Assembly (NCBI GenBank): GCA_902790625.1
Contig: CADASP010000001.1
Span: forward strand, 124,001-188,000
Direction of reading: 5' to 3'
DNA length: 64,000 nt
From: an uncultured Prevotellaceae bacterium
GTDB taxonomy: Bacteria > Bacteroidota > Bacteroidia > Bacteroidales > Bacteroidaceae
Shown here: positions 17,774 through 26,478 of the stretch, in pieces
Layout of the letters: every line of letters starts with the position of its first letter
Numbering within the stretch: the stretch's first letter is position 1
Position numbers and translations under genes: made by a program
The notes under the pieces: generated by a model
Seen by the model: only the letters and a program-made list of their open reading frames with translations
What the model was told of the DNA's origin: nothing
Databases searched by the model: none

Positions 17774-19693
17774 ATGACTCTACAATTCAAAATCCAACTG
17801 CGCAGCATCACCAATCCCCTTGTGTGGCGGCGATTGGTCATCCCTGGCGACTTCACGTTCCACCAGTTTCACCAGGCCATCCAGGAGGCTTTTGGCTGGT
17901 TTACAGAACACATGTATATGTTTCAACAGAAGCCATACAGCCGAGGCTGGACAATGATGGACCTCTGCGACAAAGAGACCCGCGAGATGAACAGGGATGC
18001 CGATGATGCCAACCAGCAGCAGGTGGCCTCTTTCGTGAAGGTGATGGGACTAAAGAAATTCGTCTACATCTATGATTTCGGCGACTACTGGATTCACGAC
18101 ATCACGCTGGAACAAATCAACGACGATGCCACGCTGGAGCATCCCGTCTGCCTGGCGGGCAAGGGTGCATGCCCCTACGAGGACTGCGGAGGGCCAGGAG
18201 GCTACGAAGCGATGAAAAAGGCCTTCGCCACCGATCCTTACGGCGACGATGCAAATGAATACCGAGAAAGGATAGGCCTGGACGAAGACGAGATGCTGGA
18301 ACCCGACTTCTTCGACTTGGAAGATACCAACATAGCACTAAAGGATGTGCCATGGGATGCAGAGCAAGAAATAGACGTAGCCGACTTGCCTGACGATGAA
18401 GAAGATGAAGATGACGACGACTTCGACGATTATGAAGAAATAGACGATGACGACGATGATGAACCATTGTGGGATGATGAAGAGGACATCCACGACCCCA
18501 TCACGATTGCCGAGATCTTAGACCGTGTGGAAAAGGATGAACTCATTGAGCATGCACACGACCTGGGATTAGAACTCGCCCCAAAAGGCAGACTGAATGA
18601 CCTGAAGCAGCAATATGCGCAGCACCTTATCACACACCCCCAAGAACTGCTGCAACAGTTGTCGATGTACGATTTGCTAACGTTGAAATGTCTCAGCGAA
18701 GCCCCCAACAAGCTCAACCTCGTGGCCGTCTACGATAATTTCTTCCCTTCGCTCCTCATCGAGTATTACATGGCTGAGCCAGTCTATGGCAGAAATGACT
18801 ACTTGCAGATTCCCACCGACTTGTGGCCAGCGTGGGAACCCCATGTAAGCGAAATCATCAACGACCAAACATTGAAGATGCGCTCGTGCAGACTGGGAAT
18901 CATTGAAGGTTTGTGCAACCTCTACGGACAGATTACGCGCCGCTTTGCCAAGCAAGAACTCGTCAAAGCAACCTTTGCGAAGGACACCGAGCAGGCCGAC
19001 GACATCCTCAACGACTTGCAGCAACACTCACTGCAAATGAAGAGAATGGGGTTAGGGCTCAGCGACGAAATCGAATACACCAACGACGATTGGATCTACA
19101 TTTCAGAATATGGATGGCAATCCCAAGAAGAACTGATGAAACAGGCCAAGCTGAACGCCAATAAGGACTACCGGGTCTTCAATCATGCAGACATCGTACC
19201 GGCCTCGCTTGAACCTTTCCCCACCATCCCCAACGAGCGGCAGGAGACGTTCAGCAATTTCCTCAAGCAGAAACTGAAACTGAACGAGAGTGAGGTTGTT
19301 GACTACTGCCATACTATTTGGTACTACGCCATGACAACACCCGAAGGCGACAACGACAACTCTCCTGGCTGCTTCTTTGTAGATTGTGTCCTCAATTTTT
19401 CCGATGTTGACATCGACAAGGCGCTATTCTTCGAAGCATTGGCGCAGCTCGACGACTACCTGAACCACATGCCACATTGGAAACTCTGCGGCTACACCCC
19501 TTTAGAGGCTGGTGCCCCGCTCTACCACTATATCGACATCTACCACTACAAACGGAAGTTCAGCTCGCATGACGACCAGTCGTGGCTACACCCCACCATG
19601 CCCTACATCGCACCCAAGACTCCCGGTCGCAACGAGCCGTGCCCCTGCGGCAGCGGAAAGAAATACAAAAACTGCTGCGGGAGGGGAAACTAA
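17774..19693 (+). CDS. pRiA4b ORF-3-like protein with C-terminal SEC-C motif
   Basis: A 639-residue cytoplasmic protein. Residues 1-150 match the plasmid pRiA4b ORF-3 fold (QFKIQLRSITNPLVWRRLVI; TFHQFHQAIQEAFGW; YIYDFGDYWIH). A highly acidic Asp/Glu stretch lies at about residues 205-245. Residues 250-610 are unassigned, and the C-terminus is a SEC-C zinc motif, PCPCGSGKKYKNCCG. SEC-C domains bind zinc and often link proteins to ribosomes or SecB; the role of this combination is unknown. I chose the ATG at 17774 because the upstream 43 codons cover the -7 box. Lower GC than its neighbours. Confidence 0.8.
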   Translation: MTLQFKIQLRSITNPLVWRRLVIPGDFTFHQFHQAIQEAFGWFTEHMYMFQQKPYSRGWTMMDLCDKETREMNRDADDANQQQVASFVKVMGLKKFVYIYDFGDYWIHDITLEQINDDATLEHPVCLAGKGACPYEDCGGPGGYEAMKKAFATDPYGDDANEYRERIGLDEDEMLEPDFFDLEDTNIALKDVPWDAEQEIDVADLPDDEEDEDDDDFDDYEEIDDDDDDEPLWDDEEDIHDPITIAEILDRVEKDELIEHAHDLGLELAPKGRLNDLKQQYAQHLITHPQELLQQLSMYDLLTLKCLSEAPNKLNLVAVYDNFFPSLLIEYYMAEPVYGRNDYLQIPTDLWPAWEPHVSEIINDQTLKMRSCRLGIIEGLCNLYGQITRRFAKQELVKATFAKDTEQADDILNDLQQHSLQMKRMGLGLSDEIEYTNDDWIYISEYGWQSQEELMKQAKLNANKDYRVFNHADIVPASLEPFPTIPNERQETFSNFLKQKLKLNESEVVDYCHTIWYYAMTTPEGDNDNSPGCFFVDCVLNFSDVDIDKALFFEALAQLDDYLNHMPHWKLCGYTPLEAGAPLYHYIDIYHYKRKFSSHDDQSWLHPTMPYIAPKTPGRNEPCPCGSGKKYKNCCGRGN

Positions 19694-19698
19694 ATATA

Positions 19699-19893
19699 GT
19701 TAGGAGTTAGGAGTCTTTTTGAGTTAGGAGTTACGAGTTAGGAGTTAGGAGTTCTTTGAACGCGCATTGATGTGGCATTCTAATACTAAGAACTCGTAAC
19801 TCCTAACTCGTAACTCCTAACTCAAAAGAACTCCTAACTCCTAACTCGTAACTCCTAACTCAAAAAGACTCCTAACTCAAAAGGACTCCTAAC
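19699..19893. repeat. Large inverted array of gttaggagtta units
   Basis: About six GAGTTAGGAGTTA units in one orientation, then a 45-bp spacer, then about ten units in the opposite orientation, some separated by CAAAAGAA or CAAAAAGA. The array could fold into one long stem between two convergent genes and may act as a bidirectional terminator. Confidence 0.8.
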
Positions 19894-19894
19894 T

Positions 19895-21148
19895 CTATAG
19901 TACCAATCGGAAGCCTAAGTCCTGGGCCTTGTCGGTGGGGGCATCGGTATGGCGGTAGGTGTTGCGGCAGTTCACGGCTGGCGTTGTCCAACTGCCACCA
20001 CGGTTCACCCTCATGTTGCCATCCGACGGCCCTTGCGGATTGTCGGCACTTTCAGCATCGTAGTAGCCAAACCAGTCGTTGCACCACTCGCGCACGTTGC
20101 CACTCATGTCAAATATTCCCAACTCGTTGGCCTCTTTGCCTCCCACTTCGTGCGTGGTGGCATCGCTGTTGGAATAATACCATCCGCAAGCTCCCAAAAC
20201 CGAATTGCCACTGTATTTGGAGCCATCCGACTTGTTGCCTCCCTTTGCGGCATACTCCCACTCCGCCTCGGTGGGCAGACGGTAGTTGAGTCCCGACTTC
20301 GCATTGAGCAGGGCGATGAACTCCTGCACCTCGTCCCAGGTGACGTTCTCCACAGGAAGGTTCGCACCCTGATGGGCCGACGGATTGCTCTCCATGGCAG
20401 CCATCCATTGCGCTTGCGTCACCTCAAACTTGCCAATGGAGAAGGTGCCTACCATCGCCTCATGCACCGGCGACTCAATCTGATAGGCCGAAGCGTCATA
20501 GTTCTGACCGTTAGAGGAATTCTTCTGCGCACCCATGAAGAACGAGCCTCCCTCTACGTCGACCATCTCAAAGCTTTCAAACCACTGGCATCCTGCTTGC
20601 GCCAATGTGATGTGCTGGGATATGGCGCCAAAGCTGATGGTGATCATCCCAGTGCGCTCCTCCATGCTGTAGTTCCTGCCTATGGCCAGCTCCAGTTGGT
20701 CGTCGACCTTCTGTGCGGTGCACCACTCATTGCTGTTGTCAAACGTCCACTGCACATTGCTTTGGATGGGTATCGACAGGGTTTCGCCCCTGCTGCTTAC
20801 TTCCACCGAGCTGCTCTCAACAGCTATCTCCGCCCCATTCTGGGTCACCTTGATTTCGCGTTGCACAGCGCCGTTGGCGGTAATCTTTATCACGTCGACA
20901 CGCTGCTCCGACGAAGGGTTGGCCTCCACCATCACGCGGATTCTGTTTTGCTGCTGGCGCACCAGTAGCCACTCTGCGGCATACTCACAGTTCCAGTCGG
21001 CTTCCGATGCCACCTCCACCACCTGCTCGCTCTCTTCGGGCGAGAACGTCAATTCACTTTGCGATACGGACAGATTGACATCGTCATCGTCCTTGGTGCA
21101 GCCTGCCATCAGCACGAGTGCCACCATTGCATATAATACCTTTTTCAT
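19895..21148 (-). CDS. Lipoprotein with BACON domains and a formylglycine-generating-enzyme-like domain
   Basis: A 417-residue protein with a lipoprotein signal (LMAGC, Cys17). Two BACON-type beta domains follow (about 24-105 and 108-190; DWNCEYAAEWLLV and IQSNVQWTFDNSNEWCTA). The C-terminal 220 residues are a SUMF1/FGE-sulfatase domain: VEGGSFFMG, PVENVTWDEVQEFI, RLPTEAEWEYAAKGG, MSGNVREWCNDWFG and the final DLGFRLVL. BACON domains in Bacteroidota often bind glycans or mucin. The FGE-like domain may be a binding or structural form rather than an active sulfatase maturase. Its start overlaps the stop of the upstream 679-residue gene by 4 bp, so they form an operon. Confidence 0.85.
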   Translation of the reverse strand: MKKVLYAMVALVLMAGCTKDDDDVNLSVSQSELTFSPEESEQVVEVASEADWNCEYAAEWLLVRQQQNRIRVMVEANPSSEQRVDVIKITANGAVQREIKVTQNGAEIAVESSSVEVSSRGETLSIPIQSNVQWTFDNSNEWCTAQKVDDQLELAIGRNYSMEERTGMITISFGAISQHITLAQAGCQWFESFEMVDVEGGSFFMGAQKNSSNGQNYDASAYQIESPVHEAMVGTFSIGKFEVTQAQWMAAMESNPSAHQGANLPVENVTWDEVQEFIALLNAKSGLNYRLPTEAEWEYAAKGGNKSDGSKYSGNSVLGACGWYYSNSDATTHEVGGKEANELGIFDMSGNVREWCNDWFGYYDAESADNPQGPSDGNMRVNRGGSWTTPAVNCRNTYRHTDAPTDKAQDLGFRLVL

Positions 21149-23184
21149 TTTGTATAGTTCTTGTTAAAGATTCCAACATTACAATCATCGTCTACGAGCG
21201 GCTGGTTGAACACCCTGCTTGCTGCTGCCGAGGAGTCGGTCTTGTGGATGCGCAACGCTGCGTAGCATCCGCCGTTGTCCACCACCTTGCTGCAATCCAC
21301 ATAACCGCTGTCGTCGGTTGCCAGCGACACCTCGAAGCCGTCCTTGCGCTGCTGGTCGGGGTTGTCGTAGAAATAGAAGTCGAAGATGCCGTTCAGCGTC
21401 TGGCTGGAAGAATTATACGTAGCGGTGATGTGCACGCGCATGGGGCTTCCGTCGTAGTCGTTGGCCTCGGTGGTATAGTCAATCACATTGCCCGTCTTGT
21501 TGTTCAGGTCGAAGTCGAAGCTGATGACGTCGTAGCTGTGGTTGGTGCATCTGAAGCCCAAGTGATACTTCGCCTCCGTCTCTATCTGAATCCACTTGTC
21601 CTTGTCGGCCACCCAGTCCCATTTCAGCCATTTGATGGTGGGGGCGGCATAGTAGACGGCTCCTGCCTGCAGCCCTGTGGCGTTCACGTTGTAGTGCCGC
21701 TGCCCTTTGCGGTCGGTGCTGGTAGGCTCAGGATAATAGCTGGCGTCTTCGGTATAGTCTCTTTTGTAAATCTTCGTACCCGTCTTCACGCCAAGCGGCT
21801 CAAGCAAATAGTAGGTGTCGCTCTGCCAACTGATGTCGGCCGATGATGATGCGCCCACGGCATCGAAATCACTCACGTTGGGGAAGAGCGAGAGCGTCCG
21901 CTTGACGAAGGGGATGTCGGGCAGGTCGATGCTGAACGGTTCCACTTTCTTACCAAACAGTTCGGCCCTGCAATATGCGCGCCATTCCATGCCAATGCCT
22001 ATCTCCACTTCGGGATTGAAGTCAAAGGGGTTCAGGCTCGACAACGATGCCTCGGCCTTCAGATAGGCATTGGGGTAGCACTCCACGCCGATGCCGGTTG
22101 TAGCGGTGAACACGCCCACGTTGATCTCGAAGCTGGGGCCGAAGCTGAACTTACCGCTGGCCTCAAATTCGGTAATATACCACGGGTTCTCTTTGCTCAC
22201 GGGAGGATTGTCGTGCTCCGGTTCCGACCATTTCCACTTCTTCCACACCCGATGATAGCGCCAGCTCTTGTTGTATCTCAGTTCGATGGATGTCGAGAAG
22301 TCGCCTTCCAACTCGGCCTTCAGCCAAATGGGGATGGTGATGGGGAACGCCACGCCGCCGACAACGACCACCGACTTGAACGTCAGCTTCGGAGTTTCCC
22401 ACGTCTTCTTGCCGTTTTTCGAACCCGGCATGTCAAGCTGCTTGATGTGGCCGGTGATTTTTCCTCCCACCGTCAGCCGAGGACGAATGTCCACGTCGAT
22501 ATATTTCACGTCGTCCTTATTGTCCATTTTTATATCACTGCCTTCAAACGACAGTTCCAGCACACCGTCGACGTCGATCTTATCCTTGGTGAAAGCCTTT
22601 ATCCACTTCTCGGGGATAGGTATCGACAGCTTCTTCTTCTCCCAGTCGAACTCCGTCACTTTGTGGCGGTCTTCATCTTCGTCTTTGTCCGTAAACCAGC
22701 CACGCGTAGCCCTGCTTTCGGCCGCAGCCTCGTCGTCGTCGTCAATATCCTTGATGTAGTACTCCACGGGGTTGCCCTCGTCGTCGAAGACGCCCAACAC
22801 ATGATCGATTTTCGTCAAGTCCACATCGAGCGACAAATTAGGATAGGCCTCGTCCAATGGCACCGTTTCGGTCGTCACCGTGACGACATCGCCTTTGTCT
22901 ACCGACACCACACGCCCCAGGAAGCCGTAGGGTGTGTTCTCCGTGACGGGCATTTGAATGATAGTGCCCACTGGCGGCAGCAGATTGTCGGGGGTGCTGC
23001 CTTCAAACACGATTGCGTTTTCGGCCAGTGCTTCCAAAACATAGTTTGCCTCCGCCTCCGTGTAGACCTTCACTTCGCTTTTAGGCTCATTGAAAGGGAG
23101 CGGGGCTGCCAGCTCATCCTTGTCTTCGGTGCAAGAGAAGAGCAGGGCGCCAAGAATCCATAATAAAAATAATGACTTTCGCAT
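21145..23184 (-). CDS. Large Bacteroidota lipoprotein of unknown function
   Basis: A 679-residue protein with a lipoprotein signal (LLFSC, Cys18). Residues 25-130 include a beta-rich segment (IIQMPVTENTPYGFLGRVVS) like a small Bacteroides outer-surface domain. Later parts are beta-rich and contain an Asp/Glu-rich stretch near residues 145-172. I do not recognise the family. The downstream BACON-SUMF lipoprotein gene overlaps by 4 bp (ATGA), so both products probably reach the outer membrane together. Confidence 0.65.
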   Translation of the reverse strand: MRKSLFLLWILGALLFSCTEDKDELAAPLPFNEPKSEVKVYTEAEANYVLEALAENAIVFEGSTPDNLLPPVGTIIQMPVTENTPYGFLGRVVSVDKGDVVTVTTETVPLDEAYPNLSLDVDLTKIDHVLGVFDDEGNPVEYYIKDIDDDDEAAAESRATRGWFTDKDEDEDRHKVTEFDWEKKKLSIPIPEKWIKAFTKDKIDVDGVLELSFEGSDIKMDNKDDVKYIDVDIRPRLTVGGKITGHIKQLDMPGSKNGKKTWETPKLTFKSVVVVGGVAFPITIPIWLKAELEGDFSTSIELRYNKSWRYHRVWKKWKWSEPEHDNPPVSKENPWYITEFEASGKFSFGPSFEINVGVFTATTGIGVECYPNAYLKAEASLSSLNPFDFNPEVEIGIGMEWRAYCRAELFGKKVEPFSIDLPDIPFVKRTLSLFPNVSDFDAVGASSSADISWQSDTYYLLEPLGVKTGTKIYKRDYTEDASYYPEPTSTDRKGQRHYNVNATGLQAGAVYYAAPTIKWLKWDWVADKDKWIQIETEAKYHLGFRCTNHSYDVISFDFDLNNKTGNVIDYTTEANDYDGSPMRVHITATYNSSSQTLNGIFDFYFYDNPDQQRKDGFEVSLATDDSGYVDCSKVVDNGGCYAALRIHKTDSSAAASRVFNQPLVDDDCNVGIFNKNYTK

Positions 23185-23340
23185 AATAATAAATGTTTAG
23201 TGAAAGATGATTGAATAACGTTTTTTTGGTTTAAAGACAGAAACCAATAAAAAGTAACCCATGCGCCGCATGTTTTTTTGAAAATGATAATCCGCAATCA
23301 GGCGATAAGGGACGCTGAAAGACGATTTGTCCGTTTTTGA

Positions 23341-23790
23341 ATGCAGCAGAAGCCCCGGAGGGGCGGCAGAATACAGGCAGGGGTGGAACCCCTGTGAAAG
23401 CAGACGGAACGAAAGCCCCGGAGGGGCGACAGAATATCCCACCTTCACAGTGACGCGCACCTGCCTTGACGATTGGTGCTCACCGTCGGACGATTGGTGC
23501 TCACCGTCGGCTTCTGTCGCCCCTCCGGGGCTATTGTGGTGGATTGTTTTTACAGGGGCGATGCCCCTGCCTGTATTCTGTCGCCCCTCCGGGGCTATTG
23601 TGGGTGGATTGTTTTTACAGTGGCGTTGCCCCTGCCTGTATTCTGTCGCCCCTCCGGGGCTATTGTGTGTAGATTGTTTTTACAGGGGTGATGCCCCTGC
23701 CTGTATTCTGTCGCCCCTCTGGGGCTATTGTGTGTGGATTGTTTTTACAGGGGTGTTGCCCCTGCCTGTATTCTGTCGCCCCTCCGGGGC
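23341..23790. repeat. GC-palindrome repeats with a 65-bp tandem array
   Basis: Between 23541 and 23790 a 65-bp unit (starts at 23541, 23606, 23671 and 23736) is repeated almost four times. Each unit contains two hairpins, ACAGGGGCGATGCCCCTG and GCCCCTCCGGGGC. Two inverted copies lie at 23341-23440 and a 20-bp direct repeat (ACGATTGGTGCTCACCGTCGG type) at 23469-23510. A related set is at 54298-54575. Frames through it are not genes. The rest of the 23185-24284 gap holds the palindrome at 23857-24075 and no gene. Confidence 0.85.
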
Positions 23791-23856
23791 TTATACGCTC
23801 ATTATAATCGTCCTAAATTATTCACTTAAATGATTATCCGCAATCAGGTGACAAGG

Positions 23857-24075
23857 GACGCTGAAAGCGTCCACTCTCAATAGCCGTAGGTCGGAACGAC
23901 CTGCGGATAGGACGGTAGGCGGTACATCGACCCTGAAGGGGTCGCCCACCCATGGGAAAGACGCACTTGAGCACGATCAGTACGGGGCGACCCCTTCAGG
24001 GTCGTTATCACCCCGTACCTGTTATCCGCAGGTCGTTCCGACCTACGGCTATTGAGCGGAGACGCTTTCAGCGTC
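23857..24075. repeat. 219-bp interrupted palindrome
   Basis: Left arm 23857-23909 pairs with right arm 24023-24075 (GACGCTGAAAGCGTC outermost, then the CGTAGGTCG region). An inner pair (CGACCCTGAAGGGGTCG at about 23929-23945 and its complement at about 23988-24004) makes a second stem. A 40-bp sequence beginning ATGATTATCCGCAATCAG precedes it at 23830 and also occurs near 23282. Confidence 0.8.
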
Positions 24076-24153
24076 TTAACCGTACCTTCGTGTTTTTTGA
24101 AAATGATTATCCGCAGTCACTCTGGCCATCCTAGTGCTCACAAACACCGAGCA

Positions 24154-24183
24154 GGGCCGACTGTCGCTCCCGACGGTCGGCCC
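24154..24183. other. GC hairpin GGGCCGAC/GTCGGCCC
   Basis: An 8-bp perfect stem with an inner GTCG/CGAC stem. It lies about 100 bp past the stop codon of the anti-sigma-like gene (minus strand) but has no clear T run on that side, so a terminator role is uncertain. Confidence 0.35.
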
Positions 24184-24284
24184 TTGTTTGCTCTTAAGAA
24201 AAAAATGTGCAGCTTCCCAGCTTGAATTTTTTTGTTGTTTTAATCCTAAATGATATTGTTATAGAGAAAGCATAGAAATAATTG

Positions 24285-24791
24285 TCAGTTTTCAATCTTG
24301 CGTGCGATGGAGTCGACGGCCATCACCAGCGAGTCGGTCTTTGCCGCTTGCTCAAAGGCCACGGCATGCTCGGCAGGGGCCACGATGGCACCGCGCTGTG
24401 CATATTCCTCGGCATCCACCCACGTGTCGTCGTTCTTGAACGACTGGCTGATGGCACCGGCCAGCGTGAGCATGATGGCCACCACGGCGGCGGCACCGAA
24501 GAGCGGGCGCAGACGGTCGGCCAAGCGTATGGTGCGCGCCTTCACTTGCGTTGTCGTGGCAGGCTGCGGCTGTTGTTCGCCAATCATCTGGATCATGCGC
24601 TCGTCGAAGTCGCTGCCCAGCGTGGGGCGCTCGCCGAGCACCTCGAACAGCCCGGCATAGCGGCGCAGCTCTTCAGGCATCTCCGTCTGCGCTCCCTGCG
24701 CATAGAATGCCTTCAGGATTTGCTCCTCCTGCAGGGTGGTCTCGCCCTCGAAGTAGCGGTCGACCAGTTGTTCAATGTACTTATAATCCAT
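24285..24791 (-). CDS. Membrane protein partner of the ECF sigma factor (anti-sigma-like)
   Basis: A 168-residue protein with one hydrophobic segment (about residues 102-122, AAAVVAIMLTLAGAI). I chose the ATG at 24791 (MDYKYIEQLVDRYFEGETTLQEE), which overlaps the sigma gene's 3' end by 11 bp; this opening is usual for small Bacteroidota proteins encoded after ECF sigma genes. The N-terminal 80 residues would be cytoplasmic, the rest periplasmic. An anti-sigma role is inferred from position and topology, not from a recognised zinc or FecR domain. Confidence 0.65.
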   Translation of the reverse strand: MDYKYIEQLVDRYFEGETTLQEEQILKAFYAQGAQTEMPEELRRYAGLFEVLGERPTLGSDFDERMIQMIGEQQPQPATTTQVKARTIRLADRLRPLFGAAAVVAIMLTLAGAISQSFKNDDTWVDAEEYAQRGAIVAPAEHAVAFEQAAKTDSLVMAVDSIARKIEN

Positions 24792-25308
24792 GTTGCTCCA
24801 GTTGTTGAAACTTCTGTTTGATTGTTTGCCGGGCACGGAAGATGCATATCTTCACCTGTTGCTCGGTGATGCCCATCACCTGGGCTATCTCTTTGTAGGG
24901 CTTGCCCTCGGCGTCGCGCAGCTGCATGCAGGAGCGCTGCTTCTCGGGCAACTGAGCCATCAGCCTTCTCACCAGCTCCACGCGGTCGCGCTGCACGGCT
25001 TGCTCCTCGGGGTTGGCGGCGTAGGAGCGGTCGGCGTGCTCGTATCCCTCCTGGGCAGCCTCGTCGAGCGAGGCGTTCTGCTGGTCGGCGCGTTTCTGCT
25101 TGTCGAGTGCCACGTTGCGGCAAACGGTGAGGCAGAAGGCTTCCATCGACTCCAGCTCGTGCCACCGCTCGCGGCGGTTCCACACCCGCATCATCGTTTC
25201 CTGCACAACATCCTCGGCATCGGCCCTGTTGAGGGTGATGCGCAGTGCCAACCTGAAGAGTTCGTCTTTCAGAGGCAATACATCGGTGCGGAAGCTGAGT
25301 TCTTTCAT
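24781..25308 (-). CDS. ECF-type RNA polymerase sigma factor
   Basis: A 175-residue sigma-70 family protein of ECF size. Region 2 contains LFRLALRITLNRADAEDVVQ and VQETMMRVW; region 4 contains LPEKQRSCMQLRD, KPYKEIAQVMGITEQQVK and the DNA-binding helix IFRARQ. I chose the ATG at 25308 (MKELSFRTDVLPLKDELF) over the frame start at 25344 because family members begin there. A CAAAGTTA (-7 box TAACTTTG, minus strand) is at 25342-25349. The overlapping downstream gene is its probable regulator. Confidence 0.9.
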   Translation of the reverse strand: MKELSFRTDVLPLKDELFRLALRITLNRADAEDVVQETMMRVWNRRERWHELESMEAFCLTVCRNVALDKQKRADQQNASLDEAAQEGYEHADRSYAANPEEQAVQRDRVELVRRLMAQLPEKQRSCMQLRDAEGKPYKEIAQVMGITEQQVKICIFRARQTIKQKFQQLEQHGL

Positions 25309-25494
25309 CCCCTCTATTAGGTGAAGACGATTGTGGTGCTGCAAAGTTACACATTATGCCGCAACAACCACAGCATTTAACGTTTTTTTAGTTTGATGAT
25401 GGGCGTGTTCTAAGCACGGACAACTGCTATATGGCAATCGCTGAATAGAGTTACTGGGCATGGGAGCAGCAAGAACATGGAACCGATTGACAAT

Positions 25495-25635
25495 GCGCAG
25501 CCGCTCCCCTCCCCTCAAGGGGAGGGGTAGGGGTGGGGTCTCTAACATCCTGCGAGTGTGAATGATATACAGACCTGAATGATATACAGACCCCACCCCT
25601 GGCCCCTCCCCTTGAGGGGAGGGGAGCGGCTGCGC
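25495..25635. repeat. 141-bp palindromic element (CGCAGCCGCTCCCC ends)
   Basis: Arms 25495-25541 and about 25589-25635 are inverted repeats of about 47 bp, each itself a hairpin (CCCCTCCCCTCAAGGGGAGGGG). The interior contains ATCCTGCGAGTG and two copies of GAATGATATACAGACC. A second copy with the same interior, inverted, lies at 36150-36271. The 25309-26478 gap holds only this, element copy 2 and AT-rich spacer. Confidence 0.85.
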
Positions 25636-25724
25636 CGTCATTCGCGACATTATTGGTTTCCAGAGTGGACTCATTGATAAAACGGCCATTTCACCCCTCC
25701 ATAACTCGAAAATTCTGAGCTAAA

Positions 25725-26378
25725 AGGTTTTTATCTGTATTTTTTGTTTTTATCTGTTTTTCTAACAAGAATTACATATCCCACTCTGTTGGATTTTGAA
25801 AAACAGGGGAAAACAAGAAAAACAGGGAAAAGACTTTTGAGTTGTTACGAAATAGAACACCCGATGGCAAACAATCGGAAAGATTGTCAATATTTTTCAA
25901 AGCAAAATTTGTTCACGATTTCGAGGCAATCTGGAGCGAAAGAGGCCCGAAAGGGAGCATTGTTCAGCCCTCGCCGGATGGAAAACCGAGGGGAGAAAGC
26001 CAAATTTTTGCACACACACCATTGTTTTGTGCACGTTTTTTGCCCCTATTTGGTGCTTTTTCGCGGTTTTGTAAGCACGCCAAAAAATAAAACGGCAACG
26101 CCAAATTTTTTTTTGGCGTTGACTTTTTAAAACCAGCGATGCCCTTTTTTCGCCAAATCCAGCCCAATCGGTTGAATGACAATCATTTAGTAAAACCTCT
26201 CAAAATTCGAAAATTTTCGACCAAAAGTTTTCTCGCGCAGAATTTTTGAATTATGGAGGGGTAAAATGGCCATTTTGTCAATATCTTTCGCAAAAACCCA
26301 TCCTGGCAAGACTGTTCCGATATTTAACACTCTTGTTTCGACAGGGTTTTTATCTGTATTTTTTGTTTTTATCTGTTT
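25725..26378 (-). mobile_element. Core copy 2 of the 614-bp interspersed element, flanked by ATCTGTATTTTTTG repeats
   Basis: Inverted relative to the copy at 10453-11066 and co-linear with it over about 480 bp (25800-26315). It lacks the CAACTTTGATTC ends. Instead both flanks carry a roughly 30-bp AT-rich repeat containing TTTTTATCTGTATTTTTTG (25731-25760 and 26346-26376). The same short repeat is found alone at 36352-36382. A plus-strand frame (25744-26130) corresponds to the minus-strand frame in copy 1. Confidence 0.6.
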
Positions 26379-26478
26379 TCCAAAAGAATGAAAATCGCCT
26401 TACAGTTACTTGCGCACCTGAAACAATAAACGGGAGATGGCTGGTGCCACCTCCCGTTTGCGTGGTAGTGATGCGTGC

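Noticed and set aside
23541..23790. CRISPR-like regular array
   Set aside because: Units are contiguous 65-bp near-identical copies with no unique spacers and no cas genes nearby.
23327..23833. 168-codon plus-strand frame rich in Pro-Pro-Gly and Cys
   Set aside because: It is read-through of the 65-bp palindromic array; three frames are open there and none has a start context or family match.
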